Shown piece by piece: positions 35,218 through 44,871 of a DNA stretch of 64,000 nucleotides. The notes under the pieces were generated by a model. It saw only the letters and a program-made list of their open reading frames with translations. It had not been told where the DNA came from and did not search any database. A program made the position numbers and the translations under genes. The first letter of the stretch is position 1, and every line of letters starts with the position of its first letter. The DNA is from Bacteroidia bacterium (GTDB taxonomy: Bacteria > Bacteroidota > Bacteroidia > Chitinophagales > Chitinophagaceae), in NCBI GenBank assembly GCA_030427635.1, contig JAUIBA010000015.1, forward strand, positions 26,423 to 90,422, written 5' to 3'.

Positions 35218-35883
35218 TTATCGCTTTTTTGCTGCCAGTGCTTTTTGTTCTTTTGCCTGTTTCATCGCCAGTACCATTGTTACCATTTTTTCTATGCGGC
35301 TGGCACGGGTTTCCGGCTTTTTTGCTTCAGCTATTGCTTCGGCATATTCTCTTTTGTGGGAAAAGGCCATGCTATAAAAAAAACTGGCAAGATCTTTATG
35401 GGCATTCAGCGCCTTTTCTGCATCATCGGGTAGTTTTACGGTGCGGGCTGCATAATCTATGCCATCAGTTTTTCGCTCCTCCATGGGTACTGTTGCTTTT
35501 GATGGCTTTTTGCGTGGTGCATTTGTAAACCGCATTGCCGTCCAGTCATCATTTACAGATACTGATGTCTGGCATCTGTAGCCTGCCTGTATGAGAATAT
35601 CCCATGTATTCATTCTTATCAGGTCCGATTGTAGGGTACCGGTTTGTTTGGGATAGCATATCCACAGCAGGGTTTCATGGTTAGTATGTGTGGTAATAAG
35701 TGGTAATTCTTTTACCAGAGCTATGCTGTCATATACAAAAAGCATGAGTTGCTTTGCCGGTATATCAGTGGGTTTTCGAGTGGTGATAAGGGTATCGGGC
35801 AGCAGCTCGGCTATACCGTCAGGTGCATTGCGCAGCCATAACGGATGTAGCGTGTTTATGTGCAACTTTTTTATGAGTTCCAT
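35218..35883 (-). CDS. YdeI/OmpD-associated family protein
   Basis: Product of 221 residues from ATG 35883 (ATG 35895 also open). The N-terminal half resembles a DUF3052-like domain (MELIKKLHINTLHPLWLRNAP; LLWICYPKQTGTLQSDL). The C-terminal half is the OmdA/YdeI domain (TVKLPDDAEKALNAHKDLAS, AFSHKREYAEAIAEAKKPET), ending in a Lys-rich tail. The family is named for bacteriocin protection in enterics; the biochemical role is unknown. Stop codons of this gene and comEC are directly adjacent, with no room for a terminator. Confidence 0.8.
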   Translation of the reverse strand: MELIKKLHINTLHPLWLRNAPDGIAELLPDTLITTRKPTDIPAKQLMLFVYDSIALVKELPLITTHTNHETLLWICYPKQTGTLQSDLIRMNTWDILIQAGYRCQTSVSVNDDWTAMRFTNAPRKKPSKATVPMEERKTDGIDYAARTVKLPDDAEKALNAHKDLASFFYSMAFSHKREYAEAIAEAKKPETRASRIEKMVTMVLAMKQAKEQKALAAKKR

Positions 35884-36034
35884 ATATGTTATCAAAAATA
35901 ACGAACCCGAAACAGTATTTATCCCTATTCTGTGAAATACGTGTGGAGAACCATTTATACAGAAACCGATTTATTCATAATGATTACTGACTTTTGTGTG
36001 CCTGCATTCCGCATGGCGCTTTAGTTCTGTTACT

Positions 36035-36766
36035 GTGCATTACGGTCTTATAGGTTATCCGCTCTCTCACTCGTTCTCACCCGCTTACTTCCGGAAGAAA
36101 TTCGCGGATATGCATATAAGTGCCCGGTATGATGCTATGCCGCTATCTGCCATCGAAAACCTGCCGGCATTGCTGGAAACAAAACCAGGTCTGGCCGGAC
36201 TCAATGTAACGATTCCCTATAAAGAGGCTGTTATTCCATATCTGCACGAGATAGATGAAGTAGTAGCTGTGACGGGCGCGTGTAATTGTATTGCTATCCG
36301 TAACGGATATCGTAAAGGCTATAATACTGATGTTGTTGGCTTTGAGCAGAGTCTCATACCCCTGCTGGCAGGTCATCACTCCCGCGCGCTGGTATTGGGT
36401 ACCGGTGGCAGCTCACGGGCGGTGCGTTATGTATTGTCTCAGTTAGGTATTCCGTTTACGCAGGTATCAAGGGAGGCAGCACCCGGGTGTATTACATGGG
36501 AGCATCTTACTGCCGACATTGTAGCACGGCACCGGCTTATTGTTAATACCACACCTGTAGGTATGTATCCCGATATTGAAGCAATATTACCTCTGCCATG
36601 GGATGCGCTTACAGACCATCATCTGCTCTATGACCTTATCTATAACCCGGAAGAGACAACATTTCTGAGAGAGGGGCGGTTAAGAGGCGCTGTTATAAAA
36701 AACGGATTTGAAATGTTGCAGATACAGGCTGAGGCCAGCTGGGATATCTGGACACAGCCGCACTGA
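36035..36766 (+). CDS. aroE: Shikimate dehydrogenase
   Basis: Product of 244 residues with a GTG start at 36035, chosen because the family begins at HYGLIGYPLSHSFSP; upstream codons from GTG 35996 have no counterpart. AroE reduces 3-dehydroshikimate to shikimate with NADPH in chorismate synthesis. Substrate-binding SHSFS, catalytic Lys in NVTIPYKEAVIPYL, Asp in KGYNTDVVGF, NADP loop LVLGTGGSSRAVRYVL, and C-terminal KNGFEMLQIQAEASW. Convergent with a lipoprotein gene (5-bp gap). No other aro gene is nearby. Confidence 0.93.
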   Translation: MHYGLIGYPLSHSFSPAYFRKKFADMHISARYDAMPLSAIENLPALLETKPGLAGLNVTIPYKEAVIPYLHEIDEVVAVTGACNCIAIRNGYRKGYNTDVVGFEQSLIPLLAGHHSRALVLGTGGSSRAVRYVLSQLGIPFTQVSREAAPGCITWEHLTADIVARHRLIVNTTPVGMYPDIEAILPLPWDALTDHHLLYDLIYNPEETTFLREGRLRGAVIKNGFEMLQIQAEASWDIWTQPH

Positions 36767-36771
36767 TATCT

Positions 36772-37335
36772 TTACGGTAGTATCACTTTTTCCTCACGCA
36801 GTTTGCTGTCTATTATTCCTGCATCAGCAGTTTTGCGTCTTATGGTCAGCAGCTTATGATACCCCGAGCTGAATACACTTTTAAACAAAGCTTTGATGCG
36901 TTTGTCTTTGGGCAACTCTTTGTCTGTTACCGGAAACTTCATCACCAGTTCCCCTGTCCCTTCATCTACATGTGCCAGTATCTTTTGCTCCATGTGTATG
37001 CCTGATGCAGCATTGTCCGACATCAGTGTATGGTTATCGGTCTTCTTAAACTTCACAAAGTCAAAGATGGTATTCTCTGCCACAACAGACTGCTGTGCGC
37101 CATCGTACTGGTAGCAGCGCAGGGTATAACCATCCAGCTCTTTTGTAATCCTTATAAAAAACGGGGTGTTGGCTTTCTGTGCGTCCAGGCGGTCACGGCT
37201 TTTCTCCCACAGGGGAAAGGCTGCTGCATCATATTGCTCATTATAGTTTTTACTCCATACACCGGTAAATGTGTCTTCAGAGTTACAGCTACTCAGGGTA
37301 ATAATAATTGCCAGCAGGAAAAGGGGGTATCTCAT
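36772..37335 (-). CDS. Predicted lipoprotein of unknown function
   Basis: Product of 187 residues with a good lipobox (MRYPLFLLAIIITLSSC, Cys17). The mature part has a lipocalin-like flavour (TFTGVWSKNYNEQYDA; TKELDGYTLRCYQYDG; ENTIFDFVKFKKTDNHTL) but no recognised family. Monocistronic, convergent with aroE and divergent from the dicarboxylate symporter. Confidence 0.75.
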   Translation of the reverse strand: MRYPLFLLAIIITLSSCNSEDTFTGVWSKNYNEQYDAAAFPLWEKSRDRLDAQKANTPFFIRITKELDGYTLRCYQYDGAQQSVVAENTIFDFVKFKKTDNHTLMSDNAASGIHMEQKILAHVDEGTGELVMKFPVTDKELPKDKRIKALFKSVFSSGYHKLLTIRRKTADAGIIDSKLREEKVILP

Positions 37336-37458
37336 AAGTTACAGACATTGAGGTTGTATCAAAAATAACAAGTTCGGTTGGTCTGTACTGCAATATAATG
37401 GGGCCATTTAGTTAATTGGATGCTATTGTCTTACTTTGTAACATCAATTTTCCTGAGT

Positions 37459-38709
37459 ATGGCAGAAATCACACCCCCACAGAAAAATCGTATTACACTC
37501 TATATCCTGCTGGCTATGGTTGCCGGCATACTGGTTGGATTCCTGCTCAACAAGTATCTGGAAGGCAGCCCGGCTGAAAAGGTTACAAAGGTGCTGCAGC
37601 CATTTTCTCTGCTGGCCGATGTTTTCCTTCGTCTGGTGAAGATGATTATTGCGCCACTGGTATTCAGTACCCTGGTAGTAGGCGTGGCAAGGCAGGGTAG
37701 TGCCGGCTCTGTAGGGCGTATAGGGGGTAAGACGCTGTTGTGGTTTATATTCTTTGCATTTGTAAGTCTGGCATTAGGTATGATGCTTGTCAACTTTTTC
37801 GCCCCGGGTTCAGCCATGCATCTGCCATTACCAGAGGCTGCTGATACGGGTATACAACACACTGCCCTTACGCTCAAAGATTTTGTTACGCACATCTTCC
37901 CGTCCAGTGTTATTGACTCTATGGCGCGCAATGAGATACTGCAGGTAGTCGTATTTTCCATTTTCTTTGGTATAGCCACGGCTGCAGTGGGAGAGAAGGG
38001 AGCCATCATCATTACCATGCTGGACTCTGTAGCGCACATAGTGCTGAAGATGACCTCCTATATCATGAATTTCGCTCCAGTAGCGGTTTTCGGCGCTATG
38101 GCCGCAGTAATAGGTCGTCAGGGGCTGGGTATTCTCAGTACTTATTCCATCTTCATCGGTGAGTTTTATCTGGGGCTGTTCCTGCTTTTCCTCATTCTCA
38201 TGAGCGCCTTATGGCTGGTGGTGCGCGGTCGTGCAGGCAATCTGCTTACGCATATAAAAGACCCTATTCTGCTGGCATTCTCTACCAGTAGCAGTGAGGC
38301 CGCATTCCCCCGCCTTATGACCGGGCTGGAGCGTTTCGGGTGCGATGAGCGCATCGTGAGCTTTGTGCTGCCACTGGGTTATTCTTTCAATCTGGATGGC
38401 TCTATGATGTACATGTCCTTTGCTTCTATATTCATAGCGCAGAGCTACGGTATCAATCTGGATATAGGTACTCAGATAAGTATGCTGCTCGTACTCATGA
38501 TTACCAGTAAGGGTATAGCAGGGGTGCCCCGTGCATCGCTTGTGGTTATTGCCGGTACCCTGGCTACTTTTAATATCCCTGAGGCTGGCCTGGCCCTGCT
38601 GCTGGGTATAGATCCGCTGCTGGATATGGGCCGCTCTGCTACCAATGTGGTGGGTAACAGTGTGGCTACGGTAGCTATGAGTAAGTGGGAAGGAGCCCTG
38701 AAATCTTAG
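37459..38709 (+). CDS. Dicarboxylate/amino acid:cation symporter (DAACS family)
   Basis: Product of 416 residues from ATG 37459 (upstream ATG 37420 unsupported). Inner-membrane Na+/H+-coupled carrier of the GltP/DctA/GltPh fold with eight TM helices and two re-entrant loops. HP1 shows the serine-rich motif LLAFSTSSSEAAFPRLMT. TM7 carries SFNLDGSMMYMSFASIFIAQ, and HP2/TM8 has TSKGIAGVPRASLVVIAGTL and MGRSATNVVGNSVATV, where the Asp of the canonical substrate region is expected. Substrate: glutamate/aspartate or C4-dicarboxylate; not decidable here. Confidence 0.92.
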   Translation: MAEITPPQKNRITLYILLAMVAGILVGFLLNKYLEGSPAEKVTKVLQPFSLLADVFLRLVKMIIAPLVFSTLVVGVARQGSAGSVGRIGGKTLLWFIFFAFVSLALGMMLVNFFAPGSAMHLPLPEAADTGIQHTALTLKDFVTHIFPSSVIDSMARNEILQVVVFSIFFGIATAAVGEKGAIIITMLDSVAHIVLKMTSYIMNFAPVAVFGAMAAVIGRQGLGILSTYSIFIGEFYLGLFLLFLILMSALWLVVRGRAGNLLTHIKDPILLAFSTSSSEAAFPRLMTGLERFGCDERIVSFVLPLGYSFNLDGSMMYMSFASIFIAQSYGINLDIGTQISMLLVLMITSKGIAGVPRASLVVIAGTLATFNIPEAGLALLLGIDPLLDMGRSATNVVGNSVATVAMSKWEGALKS

Positions 38710-38806
38710 AGTAATGGTTGTTGCGCATTTGCAAATGCATTCCTAATGATTTGTGAAGCACTGGCATGTAGTATGTCCCCGGTATATTAGGAGCGCATTA
38801 ATGCAA

Positions 38807-38814
38807 TATTTTTG
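38807..38814 (+). promoter_or_regulatory. -7 promoter element (TATTTTTG) before the acidic-tail membrane protein
   Basis: Exact TAnnTTTG match four bases before ATG 38819. It lies inside the frame of the alternative upstream starts and so argues that 38819 is the true start. Confidence 0.4.
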
Positions 38815-38818
38815 CAGT

Positions 38819-39373
38819 ATGGCTTACAAACCCGTGCTGTCCATTTCTTTCGCACTATTGTTATTCAGCGCTTTACTGCTGCCACTGGATAGTTATGCTT
38901 TACTGCTGAATGCACAGATACAGCTTCGTGCTCAGATTTTGTCTTTTCTCAATATTGCTCTTTTCATCACTTCGGTTATTACGCTCAAGCAGTATTTCTG
39001 GCCGGCAGGCAATAACAGGCTGCCTTTTCAGGTATTTAATCTGGTGTTTATCATTCTCTTTTATGCACTGGGTCTGCCTTTTCTCATTGCCAACAGGGAG
39101 TATTATGAAGAATATATACACCTGCCGCCCATTTCTGTACTGAGTAAGTTTTTCCTCAGTTTTAATATCAGTTCATTATCTCAGTGGGTTATACTCATAG
39201 CCGGGGTATTTAATGTACTCTATACCATGCGCTACCGGCGCGATTATTTTCATGCAGGTCTGGGGCTTTCAGAGGAAGAGGATGAAGAGCTGGAAGAGGA
39301 GTTTGAGGAAGAAGAAGATGATGATGACGATATGCCTGTAACCGGTGATACTTCATTGCACCAGAAGGGATAA
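38819..39373 (+). CDS. Membrane protein with acidic C-terminal tail
   Basis: Product of 184 residues from ATG 38819; in-frame ATGs at 38753 and 38801 are rejected because a -7 element sits between them and 38819. Four hydrophobic segments (LSISFALLLFSALLLPL; ILSFLNIALFITSVITL; LVFIILFYALGLPFLI; WVILIAGVFNVLYTM). The tail of about 35 residues is almost all Glu/Asp (EEEDEELEEEFEEEEDDDDD). No family recognised. Confidence 0.7.
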   Translation: MAYKPVLSISFALLLFSALLLPLDSYALLLNAQIQLRAQILSFLNIALFITSVITLKQYFWPAGNNRLPFQVFNLVFIILFYALGLPFLIANREYYEEYIHLPPISVLSKFFLSFNISSLSQWVILIAGVFNVLYTMRYRRDYFHAGLGLSEEEDEELEEEFEEEEDDDDDMPVTGDTSLHQKG

Positions 39374-39391
39374 TGTAGCAGTTGCCATGGC

Positions 39392-40567
39392 TCATGCGGT
39401 AGCTCTTGTCACAGTCCTTCTCAGCAATATATACAATAGGGCCGCACACCCGCCATATACCAGCCAGTAAGGCCATTGGGGTATTATTGACAGTATTAGT
39501 CCGTCACTTGCCAGTCTTGATGCCGCCAGCATCTGCACACCCGTGCCACATAGGGCAGCCCCCGTTATTACCAGCAGCACAGGTGGCAACACTCTGCGCA
39601 GCAGCATAGCGCGTAGCGTAGCAGTACTATACCCCAGTTGTCCCAGCAGGGCAATAGATGCATGTGCGCGTGCCACCGTAAGCTCTGTGTAGAGAGTGAA
39701 TACAATACCGCTTATGGCCATAAGCATCAGTGCCAGTAATCCGGTCACAGAGGTTACGATTCCGGCTATGGTACGCAGCCTGTTCCATTGCAGCATTCGT
39801 GCATCTGTTACATAGCCATGTTCCTGCAGGTACTCGCTGAACCCCGCATCAGAAGGGTCTTTTACCTGTAGTAATACCTGAGAGGGGCCACTGTTGCTGC
39901 CCCACCTGCTGTTACCCCATTGTACAAACGACTCTGGCACCAACAGTGTATTGACCCTATCTGTAAACCCGGCTACATATGCAGTTACCTTTATCCCCTC
40001 AGGGCCACCCACATGCAGGGTAAGCGCTATTGCTTTTACCGACTCCCGCGATAGCTGCGGCAACCCCTGACCGGGTGCAAAGACATAATTATAGATACGC
40101 AGAAATTCTGACGACATGATTACCGGTAGCGCACGCTGCCCGGGCTCCCAGTGCCAGCGGTCTGGTATATTGTCTATAAGCCTGTCTGGTACCGATGCTA
40201 CAGGAAGGTCGGTAGCCAGAGAGAGGCTGTTGCCTCCTATAGTGGCATATACCGGAAACTGTGCAGCTACCACAGCCCCGCCATCCTGTACCTGCGGTGC
40301 ATGCAGCAGATTACTTAGCTCAGCGGTTGCAAAAGTATTGTCTGCGGCCATGCTTCTTTCTGTAATGGCTTTCCCTACCACTATGTAGCTACTGCCAGCT
40401 CCGTTGTCTCCGGCATTATGGCTTAGTTGTGTTACATCTGTCCAGGCCAGCACACTCAGCAGCAGCAGTAACACACCTGCAAAGAGTACACTAAGGGCTA
40501 TTGCCATACGGCCCTGCCCCTGCGGCTGTATCAGTATGCTCAGTGGTTCTTTACGGGCCTTCATCAC
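39392..40567 (-). CDS. ABC transporter permease with FtsX-like domain
   Basis: Product of 391 residues. One TM near the N-terminus (MAIALSVLFAGVLLLLLSVLAW), a periplasmic domain of about 220 residues, then three C-terminal TM helices of the FtsX/MacB/LolE type (TSVTGLLALMLMAISGIVFT; VLPPVLLVITGAALCGT; YWLVYGGCAALLYILL) with the coupling helix ASIALLGQLGYSTATLRAML. Its start overlaps the upstream ATPase stop (4 bp), so the pair forms one exporter or mechanotransmission complex. Substrate unknown; LolCDE-like lipoprotein release is one possibility. Confidence 0.85.
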   Translation of the reverse strand: MMKARKEPLSILIQPQGQGRMAIALSVLFAGVLLLLLSVLAWTDVTQLSHNAGDNGAGSSYIVVGKAITERSMAADNTFATAELSNLLHAPQVQDGGAVVAAQFPVYATIGGNSLSLATDLPVASVPDRLIDNIPDRWHWEPGQRALPVIMSSEFLRIYNYVFAPGQGLPQLSRESVKAIALTLHVGGPEGIKVTAYVAGFTDRVNTLLVPESFVQWGNSRWGSNSGPSQVLLQVKDPSDAGFSEYLQEHGYVTDARMLQWNRLRTIAGIVTSVTGLLALMLMAISGIVFTLYTELTVARAHASIALLGQLGYSTATLRAMLLRRVLPPVLLVITGAALCGTGVQMLAASRLASDGLILSIIPQWPYWLVYGGCAALLYILLRRTVTRATA

Positions 40568-41208
40568 AGTATCAGTGTTTGGTTACATAATGCCCATGTA
40601 TCATTATTCAGGTCTGCCAGTATGAGCCCGGCTTTCTGCTCATTTACCCGTCTGTCAATGAGCGCAGCAGCTTTCCGGGCGTGTTCATGGTCCAGATGGC
40701 TGAAGGGTTCATCCAGTATCAGCCAGGAGAAAGGCTGCACCAGAGCCCTTATTATAGCTACCCGTTGCTGCTCGCCATAGGACAGTGTAGCAGCCATAGC
40801 CTCTTTTTTATCGCCTATGCCCAGTTCTTCCAGCCATCCCGTCACTGTGCTGTCTGTTACATTACCGGCAAGCCTTCTTTTTATTGCTATGTTTTCCCAT
40901 GCCGTCAGTTGGGGAAACAGCCGCATATCCTGAAATACGATACTTATATCATGCACTCTCAGTTGCGATATCCGGGTATTATCTGCACGTGCGGCATCTG
41001 TATCATCCCAGTTCACTGTCCCGCTATATTCCCGCTGTAGCCCATATAGTATGTGTACCAGTGTGGTTTTTCCGGCACCCGATGGCGCCTGTATGAATAT
41101 TTTCATACCCTGCTCCGCTTGCAGCCGCTGGTTCCATATACTACTCTTCCCCGCCGCCACTTTATGGCGCAGGTAATCCGGTATCACATGGTCAAGGGTC
41201 AGTTTCAT
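40564..41208 (-). CDS. ABC transporter ATP-binding protein (LolD/MacB-like)
   Basis: Product of 214 residues. Walker A APSGAGKTTLVH about 41-52, Q-loop region SIVFQDMRLFPQL, signature with degenerate core ATLSYGEQQRVAIIRAL (SYGEQ for SGGQ), Walker B LILDEPFSHLDHEHA. First gene of a two-gene operon with the FtsX-like permease. A LolA-like carrier lies just upstream in the same direction but behind a terminator. Confidence 0.88.
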   Translation of the reverse strand: MKLTLDHVIPDYLRHKVAAGKSSIWNQRLQAEQGMKIFIQAPSGAGKTTLVHILYGLQREYSGTVNWDDTDAARADNTRISQLRVHDISIVFQDMRLFPQLTAWENIAIKRRLAGNVTDSTVTGWLEELGIGDKKEAMAATLSYGEQQRVAIIRALVQPFSWLILDEPFSHLDHEHARKAAALIDRRVNEQKAGLILADLNNDTWALCNQTLIL

Positions 41209-41315
41209 ATAACGCTTGTCTCATTCAAAAATAGTAAGCCTGGTGCAGTCCTGCATGTTTATTATACACTAATGTTCCTGGCCGGAATATAAATGCGGTT
41301 GCAAGCATAAAAAAA

Positions 41316-41332
41316 CCGGCGCTATGCGCCGG
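41316..41332 (-). terminator. Terminator of the LolA-like gene
   Basis: CCGGCGC TAT GCGCCGG perfect stem followed on the minus strand by seven T; 29 bp beyond the stop at 41362. Confidence 0.88.
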
Positions 41333-41361
41333 CTCTGAAAAAGTTGTAAAGTCAATAACCA

Positions 41362-42018
41362 TCAGCGAAGGTCCACAACCTCTACACCAGGATTTGCTTT
41401 GGTATTCCATGCAAAATAACTGTCCGGTATATCCGTATTCTGAGCCATATTGCTGATAGTGATAGCATATTTGTTGCCGTTTTTCTCCCAGTAGTTACCG
41501 GCAGCTATCATGGTGGTAGCCTTATCTATCATTAGCTCTATACGTGCTATCTGCTTGTTCTTGTCGTTAGGTATCAGCTCTATCACATCTACCTTTTTAC
41601 TGCCTTCCTTACGTTCTCCTTTGTATGCATAGGTGTACTCCTTATCAAAGAAAGAAGGCGTGAAAAGTTTTGCTGGTGACATGCTCTGCTCGGCAGGGTT
41701 GTACTTCGTTACCTGCACTTCTTTTGCCTCTGCGTTATAGGTCCATACAGTGCTGTTATCACACATTATCTGCTGGTTACCTATCTCTATATGATATTTC
41801 TGTCCTTTCAGTGCCAGTGTTCCATTGCGGCTGTCTGTAACACTCCCACCTTTGCCCCCGGTAAGTTTCAGGGTAAAAGAGGCTTTCATGGTTTTAAGCC
41901 CGCTCACTTTCTTGCTTACTGCATCCAGTATGCCTTTGGCTTTCGGGTCGTGCTGGGCAAGCAAAGGTGTAGTCAGAGTGGTTGTGAGCAGCAACGCTGC
42001 CATCAGAATCTGCTTCAT
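41362..42018 (-). CDS. LolA-like outer-membrane lipoprotein carrier protein
   Basis: Product of 218 residues. Signal peptide about 1-21 (TTPLLAQ). The mature half-barrel follows the LolA pattern: ILDAVSKKVSGLKTMKASFT, YHIEIGNQQIMCDNSTVWTY, RIELMIDKATTMIAAGNYWE, ending in PDSYFAWNTKANPGVEVVDL. It would ferry lipoproteins across the periplasm. Probably co-transcribed with ftsK (78-bp gap), an arrangement also seen in other bacteria where ftsK precedes lolA. Confidence 0.88.
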   Translation of the reverse strand: MKQILMAALLLTTTLTTPLLAQHDPKAKGILDAVSKKVSGLKTMKASFTLKLTGGKGGSVTDSRNGTLALKGQKYHIEIGNQQIMCDNSTVWTYNAEAKEVQVTKYNPAEQSMSPAKLFTPSFFDKEYTYAYKGERKEGSKKVDVIELIPNDKNKQIARIELMIDKATTMIAAGNYWEKNGNKYAITISNMAQNTDIPDSYFAWNTKANPGVEVVDLR

Positions 42019-42096
42019 CAGATATTGTTTTTCTTGTGAGTGTTAGTTTCAGGCCGCCAAAAATACTTAATTAAGTGTGTGGGATTTGTTAACTCT

Positions 42097-44721
42097 CTAG
42101 TCCAGTGAGTGCAGGAACTCTTCCAGCTCTACCTCTGTCTTAAAGTACACCTCCCTGGGTTTGCTGCCTGCGGCCGGGCCTACTATACCTGCTGCCTCCA
42201 GCTGGTCCATAATACGGCCTGCCCTGTTGTAGCCCAGGTTCAGCCTGCGCTGCAGGTTAGATGTGGAGCCCGACTGCATCTGCACCACCATGCGGGCACA
42301 GTCTTCAAACAGTTTGTCGCGGTTGGAAAGATCTACTTCTTTCGTATTGTCACCATCTTCACCCTCATACTCCGGCAGTTCAAAGGCTGAGAGATAACCG
42401 CGCTGTCCGCCTATATACTCTACCACATCCTCTACTTCAGGTGTATCTACAAAAGCACACTGCAGGCGCAGCAGCTCACTGCCATAAGATATAAGCATAT
42501 CGCCACGGCCTATAAGCTGCTCTGCACCTCCGGTATCCAGAATGGTGCGTGAGTCCACCTTGGCCGATACCTTGAAGGCTATACGTGCCGGGAAGTTGGC
42601 CTTGATAGTACCGGTTATCACGTTTACAGACGGGCGCTGTGTAGCTATAATCAGGTGAATGCCTATGGCTCGTGCCAGCTGTGCCAGACGGGCTATGGGC
42701 ATTTCCACCTCCTTACCGGCAGTCATAATCAGGTCGGCAAACTCATCTACCACCAGCACTATAAACGGCAGGTATTTGTGGCCACGCTCAGGATTGAGCC
42801 TGCGGGCTATAAACTTCTCGTTATACTCTTTTATGTTACGGGTACCCGCTTCTTTCAGCAGTTCATAGCGGTTATCCATCTCTATGCACAGGGCATTGAG
42901 GGTATTGATAACCTTTTTGGTATCTGTAATGATAGCTTCCTCCTCATTGGGCAGTTTGGCCAGGAAGTGTTTCTCTATCACTCTGTATATAGACAGTTCC
43001 ACCTTCTTAGGGTCCACCATCACAAACTTCAGCTGTGAAGGGTGCTTCTTGTACAGCAGCGATACCAGTATGGCATTAATCCCCACCGACTTACCCTGAC
43101 CCGTAGCACCCGCCATCAGCAGGTGAGGCATAGCCGCCAGGTCCACTATGTAGTTTTCATTATCTATCTTCTTACCCAGGGCTATAGGCAGGCTCATTTT
43201 TGCATTCACAAACTTTTCACTGCCCAGCATAGCCCTCATAGATACTATCTGCTTATTGGTATTAGGTACCTCTATACCTATAGTACCACGGCCCGGTATA
43301 GGGGCTATGATACGTATGCCCAGTGCTGCCAGGTTAAGGGCTATATCATCTTCCAGGTTGCGTATTTTGGATATACGCACACCCTCTGCCGGTACTATTT
43401 CATACAGGGTTACTGTAGGGCCCACAGTAGCGCTGATGCGCTGTATTTCTATACCAAAGCTTTTCAGCGTCTGAATAATCTGTGTTTTATTCTTCTCCAG
43501 CTCTTCTTTATCCAGTGCTATGGTTTCAGTGGCACGGTTTGCCAGCAGGTCCAGTGTAGGGAAGCGGTAGTCGGGCAGGTCCAGTTCAGGCGCGTAAGGT
43601 TCATTGCTGGCTATAGATATGTGAGCACCATGCTGCACAGCCTGCTTTTCTTCCTGTTGTCTTACCTCAAATGAAAATTCCGGCTCTCCGTCTTTTTTTA
43701 TGGTAGTTTTTGTTGCTTCCTCCTCTGGTTCTTCCTCCTCCTCCGGTGCGGCATTTGCTGCTGCTTCTTTTTCTTTCAGATATTGCTGGTATGCCAGGTA
43801 GGCTTCTTCATCACCATCTGGTATATCTGTTTCCTCCTTTGCCGGCTCTGTTTCTTCCTCCTCCTCGGTTTCGCGCTCATGCAGGGTTATATCCCATTTT
43901 TTCTCTTTGTCTTCCTGCGGTGTTTCTTCAGTTTCCTCTTCCTGTGTCTCCTCATTGTTTGTATCCTCTTCGCCCGGTTCTGTTCCGGTGGCATCTGCAG
44001 CGTCCGTTACTGGCGTTACTGCTGCATCTGCTACAGGCTCATTAAACTCCGGCATAGGCCCTACTGCCTCCGCCATCTTTTGTGCACGGGCACGCATGCG
44101 GTTCACCAGCGGGCGTATATCCAGCGAGAAGATGACAAAAACAAAGAAGAGTATGGTAGAAAGCAGCACCATACCGGTACCTGCCAGCCCCAGAAATCCG
44201 TTCAGATAAGTGATGGCGCCTGAGCCCAGTCTGCCACCCAGTGGGAAAGAACTGTCAGGGAACAGATAGGTAAGCGTAGGCCCTACCAGCAGCAGCAGTA
44301 TAGATACCCAGCGTATGTAGCGCAGTACAGGTAGCACTTTTGAGTCATAAACCACATGCAGCCCCAGCCCCGATATGGCCAGCCCTACCACCAGCGAAGC
44401 TATACCCGCACCCTTATATACCAGTATATGGGATATGGCAGCGCCAAATCGTCCACCCCAGTTAGATACCGGCTGGTCGGTCCCCGTCCATACAAAATCC
44501 CACATAGAGGCAGTATTGAACAGTTTATCCTGGTCCTGTGTCCAGCTGAAGAAGTAACTGATGATGGAAAAGCATATGAACACACCCGTAAGTACCAGAA
44601 ATATGCCTATCCCCAGGCGTATCTGCCTGCGGCGCTCCTGAGAAATACGGGCCTGTTCTGCAGGGTCCGTTGGCGGAGCCTGCTGTTTTTTGGTTTTAGT
44701 GGATTTGGACGGTGTAGCCAT
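42097..44721 (-). CDS. ftsK: DNA translocase FtsK
   Basis: Product of 874 residues from ATG 44721. Four or five N-terminal TM helices (IGIFLVLTGVFICFSIISYFF and following), then a very acidic linker (about 210-370) of Glu/Thr/Pro. Then the alpha/beta motor with Walker A MAGATGQGKSVGINA and Walker B FIVLVVDEFADLIMTAGKE, and a C-terminal gamma winged helix (STSNLQRRLNLGYNRAGRIM) for KOPS-like orienting sites. It pumps DNA at the septum and activates XerCD recombination. Upstream of the lolA-like gene on the same strand; divergent from the AI-2E family gene. Confidence 0.95.
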   Translation of the reverse strand: MATPSKSTKTKKQQAPPTDPAEQARISQERRRQIRLGIGIFLVLTGVFICFSIISYFFSWTQDQDKLFNTASMWDFVWTGTDQPVSNWGGRFGAAISHILVYKGAGIASLVVGLAISGLGLHVVYDSKVLPVLRYIRWVSILLLLVGPTLTYLFPDSSFPLGGRLGSGAITYLNGFLGLAGTGMVLLSTILFFVFVIFSLDIRPLVNRMRARAQKMAEAVGPMPEFNEPVADAAVTPVTDAADATGTEPGEEDTNNEETQEEETEETPQEDKEKKWDITLHERETEEEEETEPAKEETDIPDGDEEAYLAYQQYLKEKEAAANAAPEEEEEPEEEATKTTIKKDGEPEFSFEVRQQEEKQAVQHGAHISIASNEPYAPELDLPDYRFPTLDLLANRATETIALDKEELEKNKTQIIQTLKSFGIEIQRISATVGPTVTLYEIVPAEGVRISKIRNLEDDIALNLAALGIRIIAPIPGRGTIGIEVPNTNKQIVSMRAMLGSEKFVNAKMSLPIALGKKIDNENYIVDLAAMPHLLMAGATGQGKSVGINAILVSLLYKKHPSQLKFVMVDPKKVELSIYRVIEKHFLAKLPNEEEAIITDTKKVINTLNALCIEMDNRYELLKEAGTRNIKEYNEKFIARRLNPERGHKYLPFIVLVVDEFADLIMTAGKEVEMPIARLAQLARAIGIHLIIATQRPSVNVITGTIKANFPARIAFKVSAKVDSRTILDTGGAEQLIGRGDMLISYGSELLRLQCAFVDTPEVEDVVEYIGGQRGYLSAFELPEYEGEDGDNTKEVDLSNRDKLFEDCARMVVQMQSGSTSNLQRRLNLGYNRAGRIMDQLEAAGIVGPAAGSKPREVYFKTEVELEEFLHSLD

Positions 44722-44871
44722 GTATACTTTGTAAAAATACAAGCAATAAGGAAAACAAGCAGACAGATATTTTTATTCATTGAGTTATTTTCATTTTATG
44801 ACCAGCAGCAGCAGAATATATTTTGAATTGTAGCGGCTAACGGCTAATTTGGTACAGATACACAGGCTGGT

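Noticed and set aside
43042..43674. 210-codon plus-strand frame within ftsK
   Set aside because: Antisense to the FtsK motor domain.
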